Notes: generated from the sequence alone by a model not told the origin. A stretch of 59,208 bases of DNA from Desulforamulus aquiferis (GCA_004143605.1 AWVY01000041.1:1-59208); one strand, 5' to 3'; counted from the stretch's first letter, positions 1 through 9,747 are shown. A program made the numbers and translations.

Positions 1-946
1 TGTTCGTAAGCCCGGATAATTTCTATTACCAGGGGGTGCCGTACAATATCAGCCGCAGTCATCCATTGGAAAGAAATACCCTTAACTCCTTCCAAAACCC
101 TTTTAGCATCAATTAAGCCGGAATTTTGGCCCTTTGGCAAGTCTATTTGGGTAATATCCCCTGTAATTATTGCCTTGGAGCCAAATCCAAGTCTGGTAAG
201 AAACATTTTCATTTGCTCAGGCGTGGTATTCTGAGCTTCGTCTAAGATAATAAAGGAATCCTCGAGGGTTCTTCCACGCATATAAGCCAGCGGTGCAATT
301 TCAATAATATTTCTCTCTAGGTATTTTTGTGTGTGTTCCATTCCCAAAATATCATACAGACTATCATATAGTGGCCTCAAATAGGGATCAATCTTTTCCT
401 GAAGATCCCTGGTAGAAAGCCTAATTTTTCTCCTGCCTCCACTGCTGGCCTGGTAAGAATTAATCTGTTTATTTCTTTTTTTCGCAAAGCATTTACCGCC
501 ATAGCTACAGCAAGATAAGTTTTACCACTTCCCGCAGGTCCTATGGAAAATACAATATCATTTTTCCTGATATTATTAATATAATCCCTTTGCCCTAAGG
601 TTTTGGCCTTTAGCTGCTTTCCCCTGGCAGTTACCAGCACAATATCTTTGCCTAAACTTGAAAGTGCCCCTTTAACCCCAGATTTGGCAGACCTAATGGC
701 ATAGTTTATCTCATGCCTGCCAATATGATTGCCGGCTTGAAAGTACTCCTTTAGTTGAGAAAAAATCTCTTTCCCCTGTTCCACCTGTTCAGGTGACCCA
801 ATAATAGTTATTTCTTCTCCCCGGGCTATCACCCTTATTCCTAAACTTTGCTCCAACAAATTAAGGTGTTCGTCTTGTTTTCCAAATATGGCTGCAGCCG
901 CCTCATTATCGTTAATTACAACCTTTGCTTCAACACGTTCGGTCAA
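1..946 (-). CDS. phoH: PhoH family ATPase (frameshifted; last residues outside window)
   Basis: PhoH-like P-loop ATPase, a cytoplasmic nucleotide-binding protein linked to RNA metabolism in Firmicutes. The N-terminal part carries a KH-like region, and the Walker A motif GPAGSGKT lies near residue 138. After 'KLGFLPG' one base is missing (about 405-412); the next frame continues with the family sequence ([14 protein letters not shown]) and runs to [13 protein letters not shown] at base 1, so only a few C-terminal residues fall outside the window. The start is TTG, directly after a GAGGAGG ribosome-binding site, and it overlaps the yqfD stop (TTGA), which indicates translational coupling. It is the last gene of a yqfC-yqfD-phoH operon, the usual order in spore formers. 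Family assignment is firm; the molecular substrate is not known. Confidence 0.93.
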
Positions 947-2208
947 TAGTTAACCTCCTCATTAGCTTTAAAAGGTTTTCCCTGTCCTATATCTTCAATT
1001 GTCTCAATAAAAGCCCTGACCCTGATTAAGTCTTCAGTTTTCCCGGTACTTATCTCTTCCAATCTTTCCTCAACTATTCTAGCTCCATTTGGAAGTTTAG
1101 ATTTTGCTTCTTCTATGGCTTTTTGTCCTGCTACATTCTTTGCCCCTGTTTCGCCATGATTAACCCGCGTAATGACTTTTTCCTTAAATTGCACACTTAT
1201 AAGTTCGACGGGGATTTCGATATTCCTCCATTTTGGTAGACTTTTAGAGGTCATCTCTTCTTTATAGTGCTGGTAAGGAGAGTTTTTAGGACCTGATATG
1301 ATTATTTCCTTGCCCCCAAATTTAATACGGGTAGAGGTTTTTTGGCGCTCCGACATATTCTCCTTTATTTCGTTTAATGGACATTCACCATAGCCTCATA
1401 CCATACACGGGCCTGACAATACCTTTGGCCTGAACATAATGACTAATGAATTTTGCCTCAGGGGGATCCTGTCCCTCAGGTAAAGGTTGGTTAGTAGTAT
1501 CAGGTTTAACCTCTTCTTTAACCTCACCGCTGATTAAAATCTGCCCAGGGAGCACAGTATCCCCTTCCTTTGCTATCGCTTGTCCTTTGAGAACAAGCAC
1601 TTCTTTGATTAATCCAGCTTTAGCAGCCACGATATGGGCTGGCCCACGGTTTTCATCCTCCACAACCAGTTTACGCTCAGCAATCTCAATGGTAGCCCTG
1701 GTACCTTCAGGGTTACTCCTACCCAGGCAACAGAGGGAAGTTTTTCACGGATACTCTTCTCCACTTCCTTTGTATCCACACCCCATTTAGCTACTCCGGG
1801 CTTCAAGCCCGATTCAGCGGCATATTTTTTTATCTCATCCTTTGACAGTTTCTCAGCACCGGACACATCAACAAACCATACAAAGGAAGACAGGAAATAG
1901 AGAATGACTAGAAATGCAAGGCCACCAATGGCCAGCAATTTCCTCTTCTTAAGACGATCAACTAAAAAAGGTAGCCCAAAACGCTGATGAATCTTAAATC
2001 GACACTTGGTGGCCCTTGCGATATGGCGCAAGGGCCTTACATCACTAATCCTTACCTTAACCATAATTTGGTCTTTACCCAGCCTGGTTATATCCCATAG
2101 ATATATTCCCCTGCTGGTGGCCATATTTACATATTTCTCAAGAAAATCACCTTTAATAACCATAGATACATAACCCAAAATAAAGGATAGTATTCTGGCT
2201 AATACCAT
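943..2208 (-). CDS. yqfD: Sporulation protein YqfD (three frameshifts)
   Basis: YqfD is a membrane-anchored sporulation protein found throughout endospore formers and expressed with YqfC in the mother cell. The N-terminal part (1609-2208) holds a cytoplasmic region, a basic KKRK segment and one transmembrane helix at about residues 92-115, followed by an extracytoplasmic domain. The middle (1385-1663) and C-terminal (943-1356) pieces lie in other frames. I place breaks near 1700, 1400 and 1375. Span plus three bases gives 423 codons, close to the family's roughly 400 residues. The start ATG follows the yqfC stop by one base, and the stop overlaps the phoH start. Identification rests on sequence and on the yqfC-yqfD-phoH order. 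The exact biochemical role is unknown. Confidence 0.9.
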
Positions 2209-2506
2209 TTACCACACCTCCCCAGGCTCAAGGAAAGTGAGGGATTTAATCTGTCCATCTACGCAAATTTCATCTGTCTTAATATTTCTTACCATCAGGT
2301 CCCACCGATAATTCCGACCTCGCCATCCCCAACCTTGATCCGAACCTTATCTGAGTTATATTCCACGATACCCCTGTGATTTTCAATAAACACCTGTAAG
2401 TTGCCCACCAAAACTATTTTGGGCAAGTCCAACATTACATCGCTTGGGATCTCAAAAAATCAGAAAACTGCTTTTTCACTTTCCTTTGCAAATCCTTAAA
2501 GGACAT
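2209..2506 (-). CDS. yqfC: Sporulation protein YqfC (two frameshifts)
   Basis: Small sporulation protein of about 99 residues, partner gene of yqfD. Reading across two one-base losses (about 2455 and 2295) gives MSFKDLQRKVKKQF at the start, then a beta-rich core (DLPKIVLVGNLQVFIENHRG) and a C-terminal part with LMVRNIKTDEICVDGQIKSL, the pattern of the YqfC family (PRC/YabP-like fold). Span plus two bases is exactly 100 codons. The start ATG has a very strong ribosome-binding site, GAGGAGGGG, which lies inside an 11-bp hairpin described separately. The gene is too broken to appear as one frame but is complete. Confidence 0.85.
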
Positions 2507-2511
2507 TAAAA

Positions 2512-2549
2512 TCCCCTCCTCGGGATTATCTTTATGCACGAGGAGGGGA
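2512..2549 (-). promoter_or_regulatory. Hairpin burying the yqfC ribosome-binding site
   Basis: A perfect 11-bp inverted repeat (arms 2512-2522 and 2539-2549, 16-base loop) lies just upstream of yqfC. On the minus-strand transcript the first arm reads TCCCCTCCTCG, an anti-Shine-Dalgarno sequence, and the second arm CGAGGAGGGGA is the yqfC ribosome-binding site itself, with the ATG five bases later. Folding would hide the site. A short TTTT follows, so a weak terminator for the gene upstream is the alternative reading. Confidence 0.6.
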
Positions 2550-2559
2550 AAATTACTAA

Positions 2560-3039
2560 TTATTGGTACCTATTCCTTTTACGCCTTGCAACAGGTGGGC
2601 CAAGGATTTCTGAAAGAATTATTCCCTGACGAAGCATCCCAGGTCCCATGTCTTTATGGTCAAAACATTTATGGGAAACTTTTTCTTCACCTTTTGTTTT
2701 CTTTTTATTTCTTCTTGCATCTGCTGTATTTGGTTGCGCTGGAGGCTCCACAGCAGCAGTTTCAAACATTCTCGGTAGTTCTTCTTCCTGTTGATAAACT
2801 ATTTCCTCTGGAGGACCCATATCCAAAACATCCTTAGGATATCCAGGAGTAGGAGGGGTCGTTTCCTTTGCTTCCTCACCCTTTGGTCCCCATTTTCCCC
2901 GGAGATCCTGGGGTAATCTATAGGAACGAGGGGCTGGTTGCTCCTCTTCCCGTTCAGGCGCCGGCATCCTCCCTTTGGCTTTGTTGGCCAATGCTCTGAA
3001 TACTGCCCAGAGTATGGCCAAAATTATTAGATTTTCCAA
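2560..3039 (-). CDS. Hypothetical protein with N-terminal membrane anchor
   Basis: I do not recognise a named family. The 159-residue protein starts with a hydrophobic stretch (LIILAILWAVFRALAN) that could be a signal anchor, followed by a long proline- and charge-rich, probably disordered region, and ends with a basic tail (RRKRNRYQ) preceded by the hydrophobic ILSEILGPPV. The start is TTG, 15 bases after the floA stop. It lies between floA and yqfC, where B. subtilis has the unrelated small gene yqfB. The position suggests a membrane or sporulation role, but this is inference. It reads as one unbroken frame. Confidence 0.65.
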   Translation of the reverse strand: MENLIILAILWAVFRALANKAKGRMPAPEREEEQPAPRSYRLPQDLRGKWGPKGEEAKETTPPTPGYPKDVLDMGPPEEIVYQQEEELPRMFETAAVEPPAQPNTADARRNKKKTKGEEKVSHKCFDHKDMGPGMLRQGIILSEILGPPVARRKRNRYQ

Positions 3040-3053
3040 GGGGCATCACTTCC

Positions 3054-4063
3054 CTATTCCGTCTTCTTTCCCTTTGCCTGGTTCTCCTGATTACCAGGAC
3101 CGGATATGGACTCTCTCATCTTGGTATCTGCCAATATGTTTTGCATATTATAATAATCCATTACACCAAGTCTGCCGGAGCGGAAGGCTTCAGCCATAGC
3201 CCTGGGAACCTCAGATTCCGCTTCTACACCTTAGCCCGCATCTCTTCAACCCTAGCCTTCATTTCCTGTTCCTGGGCTACTGCCATAGCCCTGCGTTCTT
3301 CTGCCTTGGCCTGGGCAATGTTTTTATCAGCCTCAGCCTGATCGGTTTGAAGCTGAGCACCAATGTTACGACCTACATCCACATCAGCTATGTCAATTGA
3401 TAGAATTTCAAAGGCAGTACCAGCATCAAGCCCCTTTGATAAAACGGTCTTAGAAATGCTATCAGGATTTTCCAATACCATTTTATGGGTATCGGAACTA
3501 CCCACACTGGTTACAACACCTTCACCAATTCTAGCTATAATGGTTTCCGCACCGGCACCACCCACCAGGCGGTCGATATTGGCTCTAACGGTAACCCTGG
3601 CAACAGCCTTAACCTCAATACCATCCCTGGCCACAGCACTGATGATAGGTGTCTCAATAACCCTTGGGTTAACACTCATTTGAACAGCCTCCAGCACGTT
3701 ACGACCTGCTAAGTCAATGGCCGCTGCCCGCTCAAACTGCAGGGGAATATTTGCCCTTTCTGCAGCAATCAGTGCATCAACAACCCTATCAACATTACCT
3801 CCAGCCAGGTAATGGGCTTCCAACTGATCCACATTTACAGCCAAGCCTGCCTTGTCTGCCTTAATGAGGGGATTGACAATTTGTGCAGGTGGCACCCTAC
3901 GCAATCTCATACCAACCAGGGTGATTATACCCACCTTAACCCCTGCCGCCAGGGCCGAAATCCACAGCCCTACCGGTATGAAACTCATCAGAGTAACAAA
4001 AAGCACAACTCCAAGCATTACTAATACAAGAAAAGATAATCCGCCAATACTAATCAATACCAT
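3054..4063 (-). CDS. floA: Flotillin-like protein FloA (one frameshift)
   Basis: FloA (YqfA family, PF12127) forms flotillin-like assemblies that organise membrane microdomains. Residues 1-60 hold the membrane-inserted hairpin (hydrophobic segment from residue 7, then [12 protein letters not shown]). The long middle region has the SPFH-like fold, and the end is an alanine/glutamate-rich coiled coil ([21 protein letters not shown]). The frame breaks near 3222 after EEMRAKV; the other frame continues with [17 protein letters not shown] and [12 protein letters not shown], the conserved C-terminus, to a stop at 3054. Span plus one base is 337 codons, near the family's 331. It follows nfeD on the same strand, the classic NfeD-FloA pairing. 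Confidence 0.93.
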
Positions 4064-4120
4064 TTCCTCCTTTGGTAACTAAAAACTTATTTTTATTCTT
4101 CCCTGTCAAAGTCTGTCTTA

Positions 4121-4627
4121 TTAAACATTGTCGGTTGCTTTAACTACTACCCTCCCACCTTCAACTTTAATAACCAGCACCGGAGTCCCGGGACCAATAT
4201 AATCTCCTTCAGTAACTACATCTATCCTCTTACCGTCAATTAGTGCTGAACCTGCCGGTCGCATAGGTGTAGCTGCCACTCCAACTTTTCCAAGTAATTC
4301 CTCCAGATCTCGGCTGGGTGCCACATAACCTTCTTTACGGTCTTGACGATTGTCCAGCTTCACCCGGTTCCAAAAATTTATTTTGCCTGCTAGCCAAACC
4401 CCTCCAACCAGCACCACAAAGGTTACTACTAGTGCTACAGTTAATGCCTGAGTAGCTTGAAAGATATCGACCGATAAAAGCAGGACACCCCAACCAAGTA
4501 AAACAACGCCGAAAACCCCTGGCACGCCAAAGCCTGGTACAAAAAATACTTCCAATACCAGGGCGAATACCCCAAGGATAATGGCAAAGGCAGCCAACCA
4601 AGCAGACATCTCTGACAAAAATAACAT
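4121..4627 (-). CDS. NfeD family membrane protein
   Basis: Short NfeD protein of 168 residues: an N-terminal membrane domain with three or four hydrophobic helices (residues about 8-90, e.g. FALVLEVFFVPGFG) and a C-terminal OB-fold domain (GKVGVAATPMRPAGSALIDGKRIDVVTEGDYI). NfeD proteins work with flotillins and membrane proteases in membrane quality control. I chose the ATG at 4627 because AGGAGGTGA lies four bases upstream of it; a longer frame exists but lacks such a site. It is the first gene after the rpsU terminator and is followed by floA 57 bases downstream, so the two probably share a transcript. Confidence 0.88.
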   Translation of the reverse strand: MLFLSEMSAWLAAFAIILGVFALVLEVFFVPGFGVPGVFGVVLLGWGVLLLSVDIFQATQALTVALVVTFVVLVGGVWLAGKINFWNRVKLDNRQDRKEGYVAPSRDLEELLGKVGVAATPMRPAGSALIDGKRIDVVTEGDYIGPGTPVLVIKVEGGRVVVKATDNV

Positions 4628-4713
4628 AAGCTCACCTCCTGTCTTTAGAACCGGATTGCCCAAAAGGAGCTTCCCAGTTTTATTGGAAATATCTTACTAC
4701 AAAGCACTATGTT

Positions 4714-4747
4714 AAAAAATGCTTGGCATACCTATATGCCAAGCATT
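4714..4747 (-). terminator. Rho-independent terminator of rpsU
   Basis: Arms 4718-4730 and 4735-4747 form a 13-bp perfect stem (AATGCTTGGCATA / TATGCCAAGCATT) with a 4-base loop. On the minus strand a T6 run follows. It lies 21 bases after the rpsU stop and separates rpsU from nfeD-floA. Confidence 0.9.
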
Positions 4748-4767
4748 CCCTTTGTAATCATTTTTAA

Positions 4768-4945
4768 TTATCTGAAGCTTTTACGCTTACGTGCAGCCTC
4801 GGACTTCTTCTTTCTTTTTACACTGGGTTTCTCATAGTGTTCATGTTTACGTGCCTCGGCTAAAACGCCAGCCTTTTGACATGTCCGCTTAAAGCGCCGG
4901 AGGCACTGTCCAGTGTCTCGTTTTGCCTACTCTAACTTCCGCCAC
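4768..4945 (-). CDS. rpsU: 30S ribosomal protein S21 (two frameshifts)
   Basis: Small-subunit protein bS21, 59 residues. Reading across two one-base losses gives the N-terminus MAEVRVGKNETLDSALRRF, the conserved KRTCQKAG and the very basic C-terminus [14 protein letters not shown]. The losses are in homopolymers: an A run at 4921-4924 and a C run near 4902. The span is 178 bases; adding two gives exactly 60 codons. The GTG start at 4945 has AGGGAGG upstream. A ribosomal protein gene broken twice in 178 bases cannot be a real pseudogene in a living cell unless a second copy exists, so sequence error is the simple explanation. In B. subtilis yqeY follows rpsU; here it does not. Confidence 0.92.
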
Positions 4946-5067
4946 TCAATTTCCCTCCCTCCGCCAATCCATAAAACCAATTACAGTAACCACATCTATG
5001 ATAGGTAAAAACTCCAAAAAATCAATACCAGTTTATTATACAATGGCAACTTCTTTCAGTCAACAGT

Positions 5068-5411
5068 TTAGCCCGGTGGCCATTGCATTTGCCTTCCTCC
5101 AATTAAATGGAAGTGGATATGGTACACCGTTTGGCCTCCCTCTTCTTTGCAATTGGAAACCAGTCGAAATCCCTTCTCAGAGATGCCCAATTCCTTGGCA
5201 ATATTTGAGGCAGCAGTAATTATATGTCCCATCAGCCCAGAATCATCACTATTTAGGTCCACCAGGGTGGCTATATGCTTCTTGGTATAATCAGCACATG
5301 AACAGGAGCCACAGGACTTATATCCTTAAAGGCCAGTACTTTTTCATCTTCATATACTTTTTGCACGGGGATTTCCCCGGATATTATTTTGCAAAAGAGG
5401 CAGTCTTGCAC
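5068..5411 (-). CDS. HIT family nucleotide hydrolase, HinT type (one frameshift)
   Basis: Histidine-triad protein of 114 residues of the HinT / purine nucleoside phosphoramidase type. The N-terminal DCLFCKIISGEIP carries the zinc-type cysteines. The C-terminal catalytic signature is HIHFHLIGGRQMQWPPG, the normal HinT end. One base is lost near 5275 (IIPKKHI reads IIPRSI), in an A run. The GTG at 5411 follows GGAGGAGG by eight bases; the longer upstream frame has no ribosome-binding site. The substrate in vivo is unknown. It sits between mtaB and rpsU, as in related Firmicutes. Confidence 0.92.
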
Positions 5412-5510
5412 CAAAAACACCTCCTCCCACTGATAACTGGAAAAACACCTGAACATAGTCTTTCCTAAAAGTGTATTCAACACACCTTCAATATTATCCT
5501 GCAATGTAGT

Positions 5511-6820
5511 TTAAATTATTATGCCTTTTAATAGAGATTCTTCGGTTCCTATTAATTCAACCCTAACAATTTCACCCTTCAGGGATTGATCTCCTGGAAA
5601 TATTACTTTAAGGTAAGTATCAGTGTGCCCCTCCCAAAGCTCTAAATCCTGTTCATGGGGTTGTTCCACTAAAACCTCCACTATCCTTCCAACCTGCTGA
5701 AAAGCAAAATTATGGGATAGTTCCTTCCCAAGATCAATTAGCCGTTTACTACGGCTCTCCTTATCTTGTGCAGAAATCTGATCCGTGTATTCTGCTGCGG
5801 GAGTACCCTTTCTTGGTGAGTATTTAAAAACATGTATTCCGGCGAACCTGGCCCTGGCCACCGTTCTCATGGTATTCAAAAACATTTCTTCCGTTTCACC
5901 CGGAAAACCAACAATCACATCACTGGTGATGGCAACTCCATCAATGTTATCACAGATAACAGTAATAAGCCTCTCAAATTCATGGGTGTTGTAACGCCGC
6001 TTCATCTTTTCCAGAATACGATCGTCGCCACTTTGCAGGGGAATATGAAGATGCCGGCAAACATTACCATGATCTGCCACAGCGTTGATTAGGGCAAAAT
6101 TTATATCATGGGGTTCTACTGAGCCTAATCTTAGCCGCTTAAGGCCAGGAACTTTAGCCAATCTGTTTACCAGCCAGGCCAAATCCATATCCCGACCAGG
6201 TAAGTCCTGACCGTAGGCGCCAATGTGTATCCCAGTAAGCACTAGCTCTTTAAAACCCTGGGCAACCATTTCCTCCGCAGCCTTTAAGACATTTTCAGGT
6301 AAACGGCTTCTTACGGGTCCTCTGGCATAGGGAATAATGCAATAAGAGCAATAACTATTACAGCCTTCCTGGATCTTAAGGAAAGCTCGTGTTTTGCCTT
6401 GATCCCCAGGGGTGGGAAGTTCTTCAAAGGAATCACTCAGCATAATATCCTCAACAACATTAACAGGACCATTATCCTTGGAGTAATTCTCCACTAGGCT
6501 TACAATTCTACTGCGGTCTTTAGTTCCTACCACCAGATCAACTCCGGGTATTTCCAAAACCTCACCCGGGGATGTTTGGGCGTAGCAACTGTGACAGCGA
6601 TCACTGCAGCAGGGTTTTGCTTGACGGCCCGACGAATTATTTGCCTGGATTTTCGGTCCCCCAGGTGGGTTACTGTACAGGTATTGATAACATAAACATC
6701 CGCTGGCTGCTCAAACTCAACTACTTCATAACCAGCCTGACGAAATAAATCTCCGATGGCCGATGACTCGTATTGGTTTACCTTGCAGCCCAGTGTAAAA
6801 ATGGCGGCTGTTTTAGACAT
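5511..6820 (-). CDS. mtaB: tRNA t6A37 methylthiotransferase MtaB (one frameshift)
   Basis: Radical-SAM enzyme that turns t6A at tRNA position 37 into ms2t6A. It shows the three-cysteine N-terminal domain (LGCKVNQ, NTCTV, then a cysteine at the break), the radical-SAM cluster motif CNSYCSYC near residue 145, and a C-terminal TRAM-like region. The frame breaks near 6560, where AVIAVTGCYAQ is expected; this is one lost base, and span plus one gives 437 codons. The ATG at 6820 is eight bases after AGGAGG. It is downstream of rsmE by 12 bases and belongs to the prmA-rsmE-mtaB string that continues the dnaK operon. Confidence 0.94.
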
Positions 6821-6832
6821 ACACAATACCTC

Positions 6833-7570
6833 CTACCCGATTTCACCGTAGTGGAATAATACCATAGTCAAGGTCGCTGGTCCCGCAGTCTCGGTTCTTA
6901 AAATCCGCGAACCCAGTGTAACCCTATGACAGCCCTCTTTAACTGCCCTGTCAACCTCTTCCGGCTCAAAGCCCCCCTCAGGCCCGATAAATATATAAAC
7001 CTCCCGGGGCGATTCAACCAACAGCACCTTACTTAAATGCTGCATCTTTTCACCCTCCCAGGGCAGCAGCAGAAGAGCACCTGCGGGAATTCCCGTAAAC
7101 ACTTCTTCCCAGGAGGATAATCTATCAACCGATGGAATTTCGCTTCTACGGCATTGTTTGGAGGCTTCTAGGGCAACTCTCTGCCACCGTTCCTGTCGTT
7201 CTATAATCTTTTTTCCTTCTAGCCTTACCACCGAGCGCTTAGCCGCTAGGGGTATAATCCGGTGCACTCCTAATTCGGTACATTTTTGTATAATACTTTC
7301 CAGTTTATCCCCCTTAGGCAAACCTTGAACCAAGGTCACTTTAAGGTTTGGTTCAGATATCTGATCTTCTTTACCCAGTAGGCGACATTTTATTTCCTCT
7401 TTATGTATCTCAGATATCTCAGCCTTAAAAGCCTTACCTCTGCCGTCCAGGAGGGTTAAGGTAGCACCAGGTTCCATGCGTAATACCCTTACAATATGTT
7501 TTACATCCGGTCCGGTTATGACTGCACTATCTTCCCTTATCTGATGAGGCTCTATAAAAAAGCGGGCCAA
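6833..7570 (-). CDS. rsmE: 16S rRNA (uracil(1498)-N(3))-methyltransferase
   Basis: RsmE methylates U1498 of 16S rRNA using S-adenosylmethionine. The 245-residue protein has the N-terminal PUA-like region (MARFFIEPHQI, HIVRVLRMEPG) and the C-terminal SPOUT/trefoil-knot methyltransferase domain with IGPEGGFEPEEV and LGSRILRTETA, both diagnostic. It is one unbroken frame of the usual length. The TTG start follows GGAGGG. The gene begins three bases after prmA ends, so the two are co-transcribed. Confidence 0.97.
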   Translation of the reverse strand: MARFFIEPHQIREDSAVITGPDVKHIVRVLRMEPGATLTLLDGRGKAFKAEISEIHKEEIKCRLLGKEDQISEPNLKVTLVQGLPKGDKLESIIQKCTELGVHRIIPLAAKRSVVRLEGKKIIERQERWQRVALEASKQCRRSEIPSVDRLSSWEEVFTGIPAGALLLLPWEGEKMQHLSKVLLVESPREVYIFIGPEGGFEPEEVDRAVKEGCHRVTLGSRILRTETAGPATLTMVLFHYGEIG

Positions 7571-7573
7571 AAT

Positions 7574-8500
7574 TTATCCCTCCAAAGTGCTAAGATAGGA
7601 CACCCATTCCCCGTCTTCCCGTGTAGCTAGTACTATAAAACCGGCTTGTTCTAGTTTTTCCTTTACTTCCTCAGCCCTAAACCGAATAATTCCAGAGGTG
7701 ATAAAATACCCCCCCGGCCTGATAATCCCTGAAACATCCGGTGCTAGAAGGATAATAACATTGGCTATAATATTTGCAATTACAATGTCCAGCGGTCCCT
7801 CAACCTTGTCCAGCAGATTACCCTGACATACATCTACCTGTCCTTGAACTTCGTTTAGACCAATGTTTTCCCGAGCTATATCCACGGCCACTTGATCAAG
7901 ATCCACAGCAAAAACCTTTGCTGCCCCCAGCTTGGCTGCAGTAATTGCCAGTATCCCTGTACCGGTCCCTACATCTGCTACAGTTTCTCCTCCCTGGACT
8001 ATGTCTTCTAAAAACTCCATGCACATGGTAGTGGTGGGGTGATTTCCGCAGCCAAAGGCCATGCCAGGGTCTAGCTCCAACACTAGACGTCCCGGAGGTG
8101 GAGAATAGTCTTCCCAACTAGGCTTTACTGCCAGTTTCTTCCCAATCTCCACCGGCTTATAATAAGCCATCCAAGAGGTAGCCCAATCTTCTTCAGCAAC
8201 CCTAATGGTCTCCACCCTAGGAAGATTCTCCAAAGGTAATTCCGCCAGTCTAATCTGAATCGAAGCAAGCTTGTCCTCCAAATCCACATTATCCGGCAAA
8301 TAAGCTTTAACCACCGGCATAGGACGATTTAGTACTTCCTCCGGGAACTCATAATGATCCCATATATTAGCAGCTATATATCTAGAAATTAAGGCGGGGT
8401 CCTCAATCACAACCCCGCCAGCACCAAGTTCCTCAAAGATATTGCTGACCATATCTATTCCTTCATGGGGCACATGGACGGCAATTTCTAACCAATTCAC
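7574..8500 (-). CDS. prmA: Ribosomal protein L11 methyltransferase
   Basis: PrmA trimethylates lysines and the N-terminus of ribosomal protein L11. The protein has the N-terminal substrate-recognition domain (WLEIAVHVPHEGIDMVSNIFEE, GGVVIEDPA) and a class I methyltransferase domain with motif I VADVGTGTGILA, preceded by LDPGMAFGCGNHPTT, and the catalytic-loop motif IANIIANV. I prefer the GTG at 8500 (VNWLEIAV): it follows GAGGAGGG and matches where family members begin. A longer frame runs upstream to 8554. It is intact at about 308 residues and follows dnaJ by 37 bases. Confidence 0.96.
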   Translation of the reverse strand: MNWLEIAVHVPHEGIDMVSNIFEELGAGGVVIEDPALISRYIAANIWDHYEFPEEVLNRPMPVVKAYLPDNVDLEDKLASIQIRLAELPLENLPRVETIRVAEEDWATSWMAYYKPVEIGKKLAVKPSWEDYSPPPGRLVLELDPGMAFGCGNHPTTTMCMEFLEDIVQGGETVADVGTGTGILAITAAKLGAAKVFAVDLDQVAVDIARENIGLNEVQGQVDVCQGNLLDKVEGPLDIVIANIIANVIILLAPDVSGIIRPGGYFITSGIIRFRAEEVKEKLEQAGFIVLATREDGEWVSYLSTLEG

Positions 8501-8537
8501 GGCTTTATAGCCCTCCTCTTGGGTATGTCTTGGCTTA

Positions 8538-9661
8538 TCAGCCAATAAAAGCATCTTTCATTTTTTCAAAGATGTTTTTGTTGCCGCCCTGGGGGTTTTC
8601 TCCGCCCAAGCGGGCAAATTCTTTGAGTAGCTCTTTCTGCTTATCACTTAATTTTGTTGGAGTGGTTACCTTTACCCTCACATGCTGGTCGCCACGCCCA
8701 CTGCCATTTAGATACGGCACACCTTTCCTTTGATACGGAAAACGGTGCCGGTTTGAGTGCCTTCGGGCACCTTTAGTTCAGCAGTACCATCAAGGGTTGG
8801 AACCTCCACAACATCCCCCAGGGCGGCTTGGGCAAAACTAATATTCATTTCGTAAATAACCTCATTGCCATCCCTGGCAAAATCTTTATGGGGGCGAACT
8901 GACAAATAAACATATAGGTCACCCGGAGGACCACCCCTGATTCCTGCCTCGCCTTCACCATTTAAGCGTAATCTGGAGCCATCATCAACACCGGCAGGAA
9001 TTTTGATATGAATGGTCTTGGTTTTTCTGACCTGACCCATTCCCCGGCAGGTGGGGCAAGGCTTTTCAATTACTTTACCGGTACCTCGGCATTGCTCACA
9101 GGTTCGGCTTTGCACTATTCTGCCAAAGGGTGTGTTTTGGGCAATCTGAACTTGCCCGGTGCCTTGACAGATACCGCAGGTCTTGGTTTTACTACCAGGA
9201 GCAGACCCACTACCAGCGCAGGTGTCACATGTTTCAATCCTTGGTACCTGGATATCTCTCTCCAGGCCAAAGGCAGCTTCCTTGAAGGATATTTCCAGGT
9301 TAATCCTCAAATCACTACCCTTTTGGGGACCAGTGCGTTGGCGGCCCATGCCCCCAAAAAACATATCAAATATATCTCCCAAACCGCCGCCGAAGTCAGC
9401 ACCGCCAAATCCGCCAGCACCAAAACCTTGACCGTCGGTTGCTGCATGCCCAAATTGGTCGTAAGCAGCCCTTTTTTCCTGATCACTGAGCACAGCATAG
9501 GCCTCGGCAATTTCTTTAAATTTGGCCTCAGCTTCATCTTTGTTACCAGAATAGGCATCAGGGTGGTATTGTCGGGCCAGCTTACGGTAAGCTTTCTTCA
9601 AATCCTCTGGCGAAGCGTCCCGGGAAACCCCAAGCACTTCATAATAATCCCGTTTAGCCAT
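8538..9661 (-). CDS. dnaJ: Chaperone protein DnaJ (one frameshift)
   Basis: Hsp40 co-chaperone that stimulates DnaK ATPase. Order of domains: J-domain with HPD (residue about 33), glycine/phenylalanine-rich linker ([15 protein letters not shown]), four zinc-finger repeats ([32 protein letters not shown]), and the C-terminal client-binding domain. The frame breaks near 8722 (IKGKG reads IKGKVC), one G lost; the remaining C-terminus continues with [15 protein letters not shown] to 8538. Span plus one base gives 375 codons. The start has AGGTGGTG upstream. It lies 117 bases after dnaK, with a hairpin between the two. Confidence 0.96.
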
Positions 9662-9708
9662 ATTTCACCACCTAAAATCAAAAATTACAAAAATAGTATC
9701 ACTGGAAG

Positions 9709-9747
9709 AAAGGCACGCAATAATCATTCCCTTTAATGCGTGCCTTT
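9709..9747 (-). terminator. Hairpin between dnaK and dnaJ (attenuator or processing site)
   Basis: Arms 9709-9719 (AAAGGCACGCA) and 9737-9747 (TGCGTGCCTTT) form an 11-bp perfect stem. The T run on the minus strand is weak (TTTCTTCC). It may be a leaky terminator giving more dnaK than dnaJ, or a hairpin that stabilises the dnaK mRNA. Confidence 0.5.

Noticed and set aside
9008-9736. Long open frame (242 codons) on the plus strand opposite dnaJ
   Set aside because: It is the shadow of the zinc-finger and J-domain region of dnaJ; its composition mirrors that gene and it has no ribosome-binding site.
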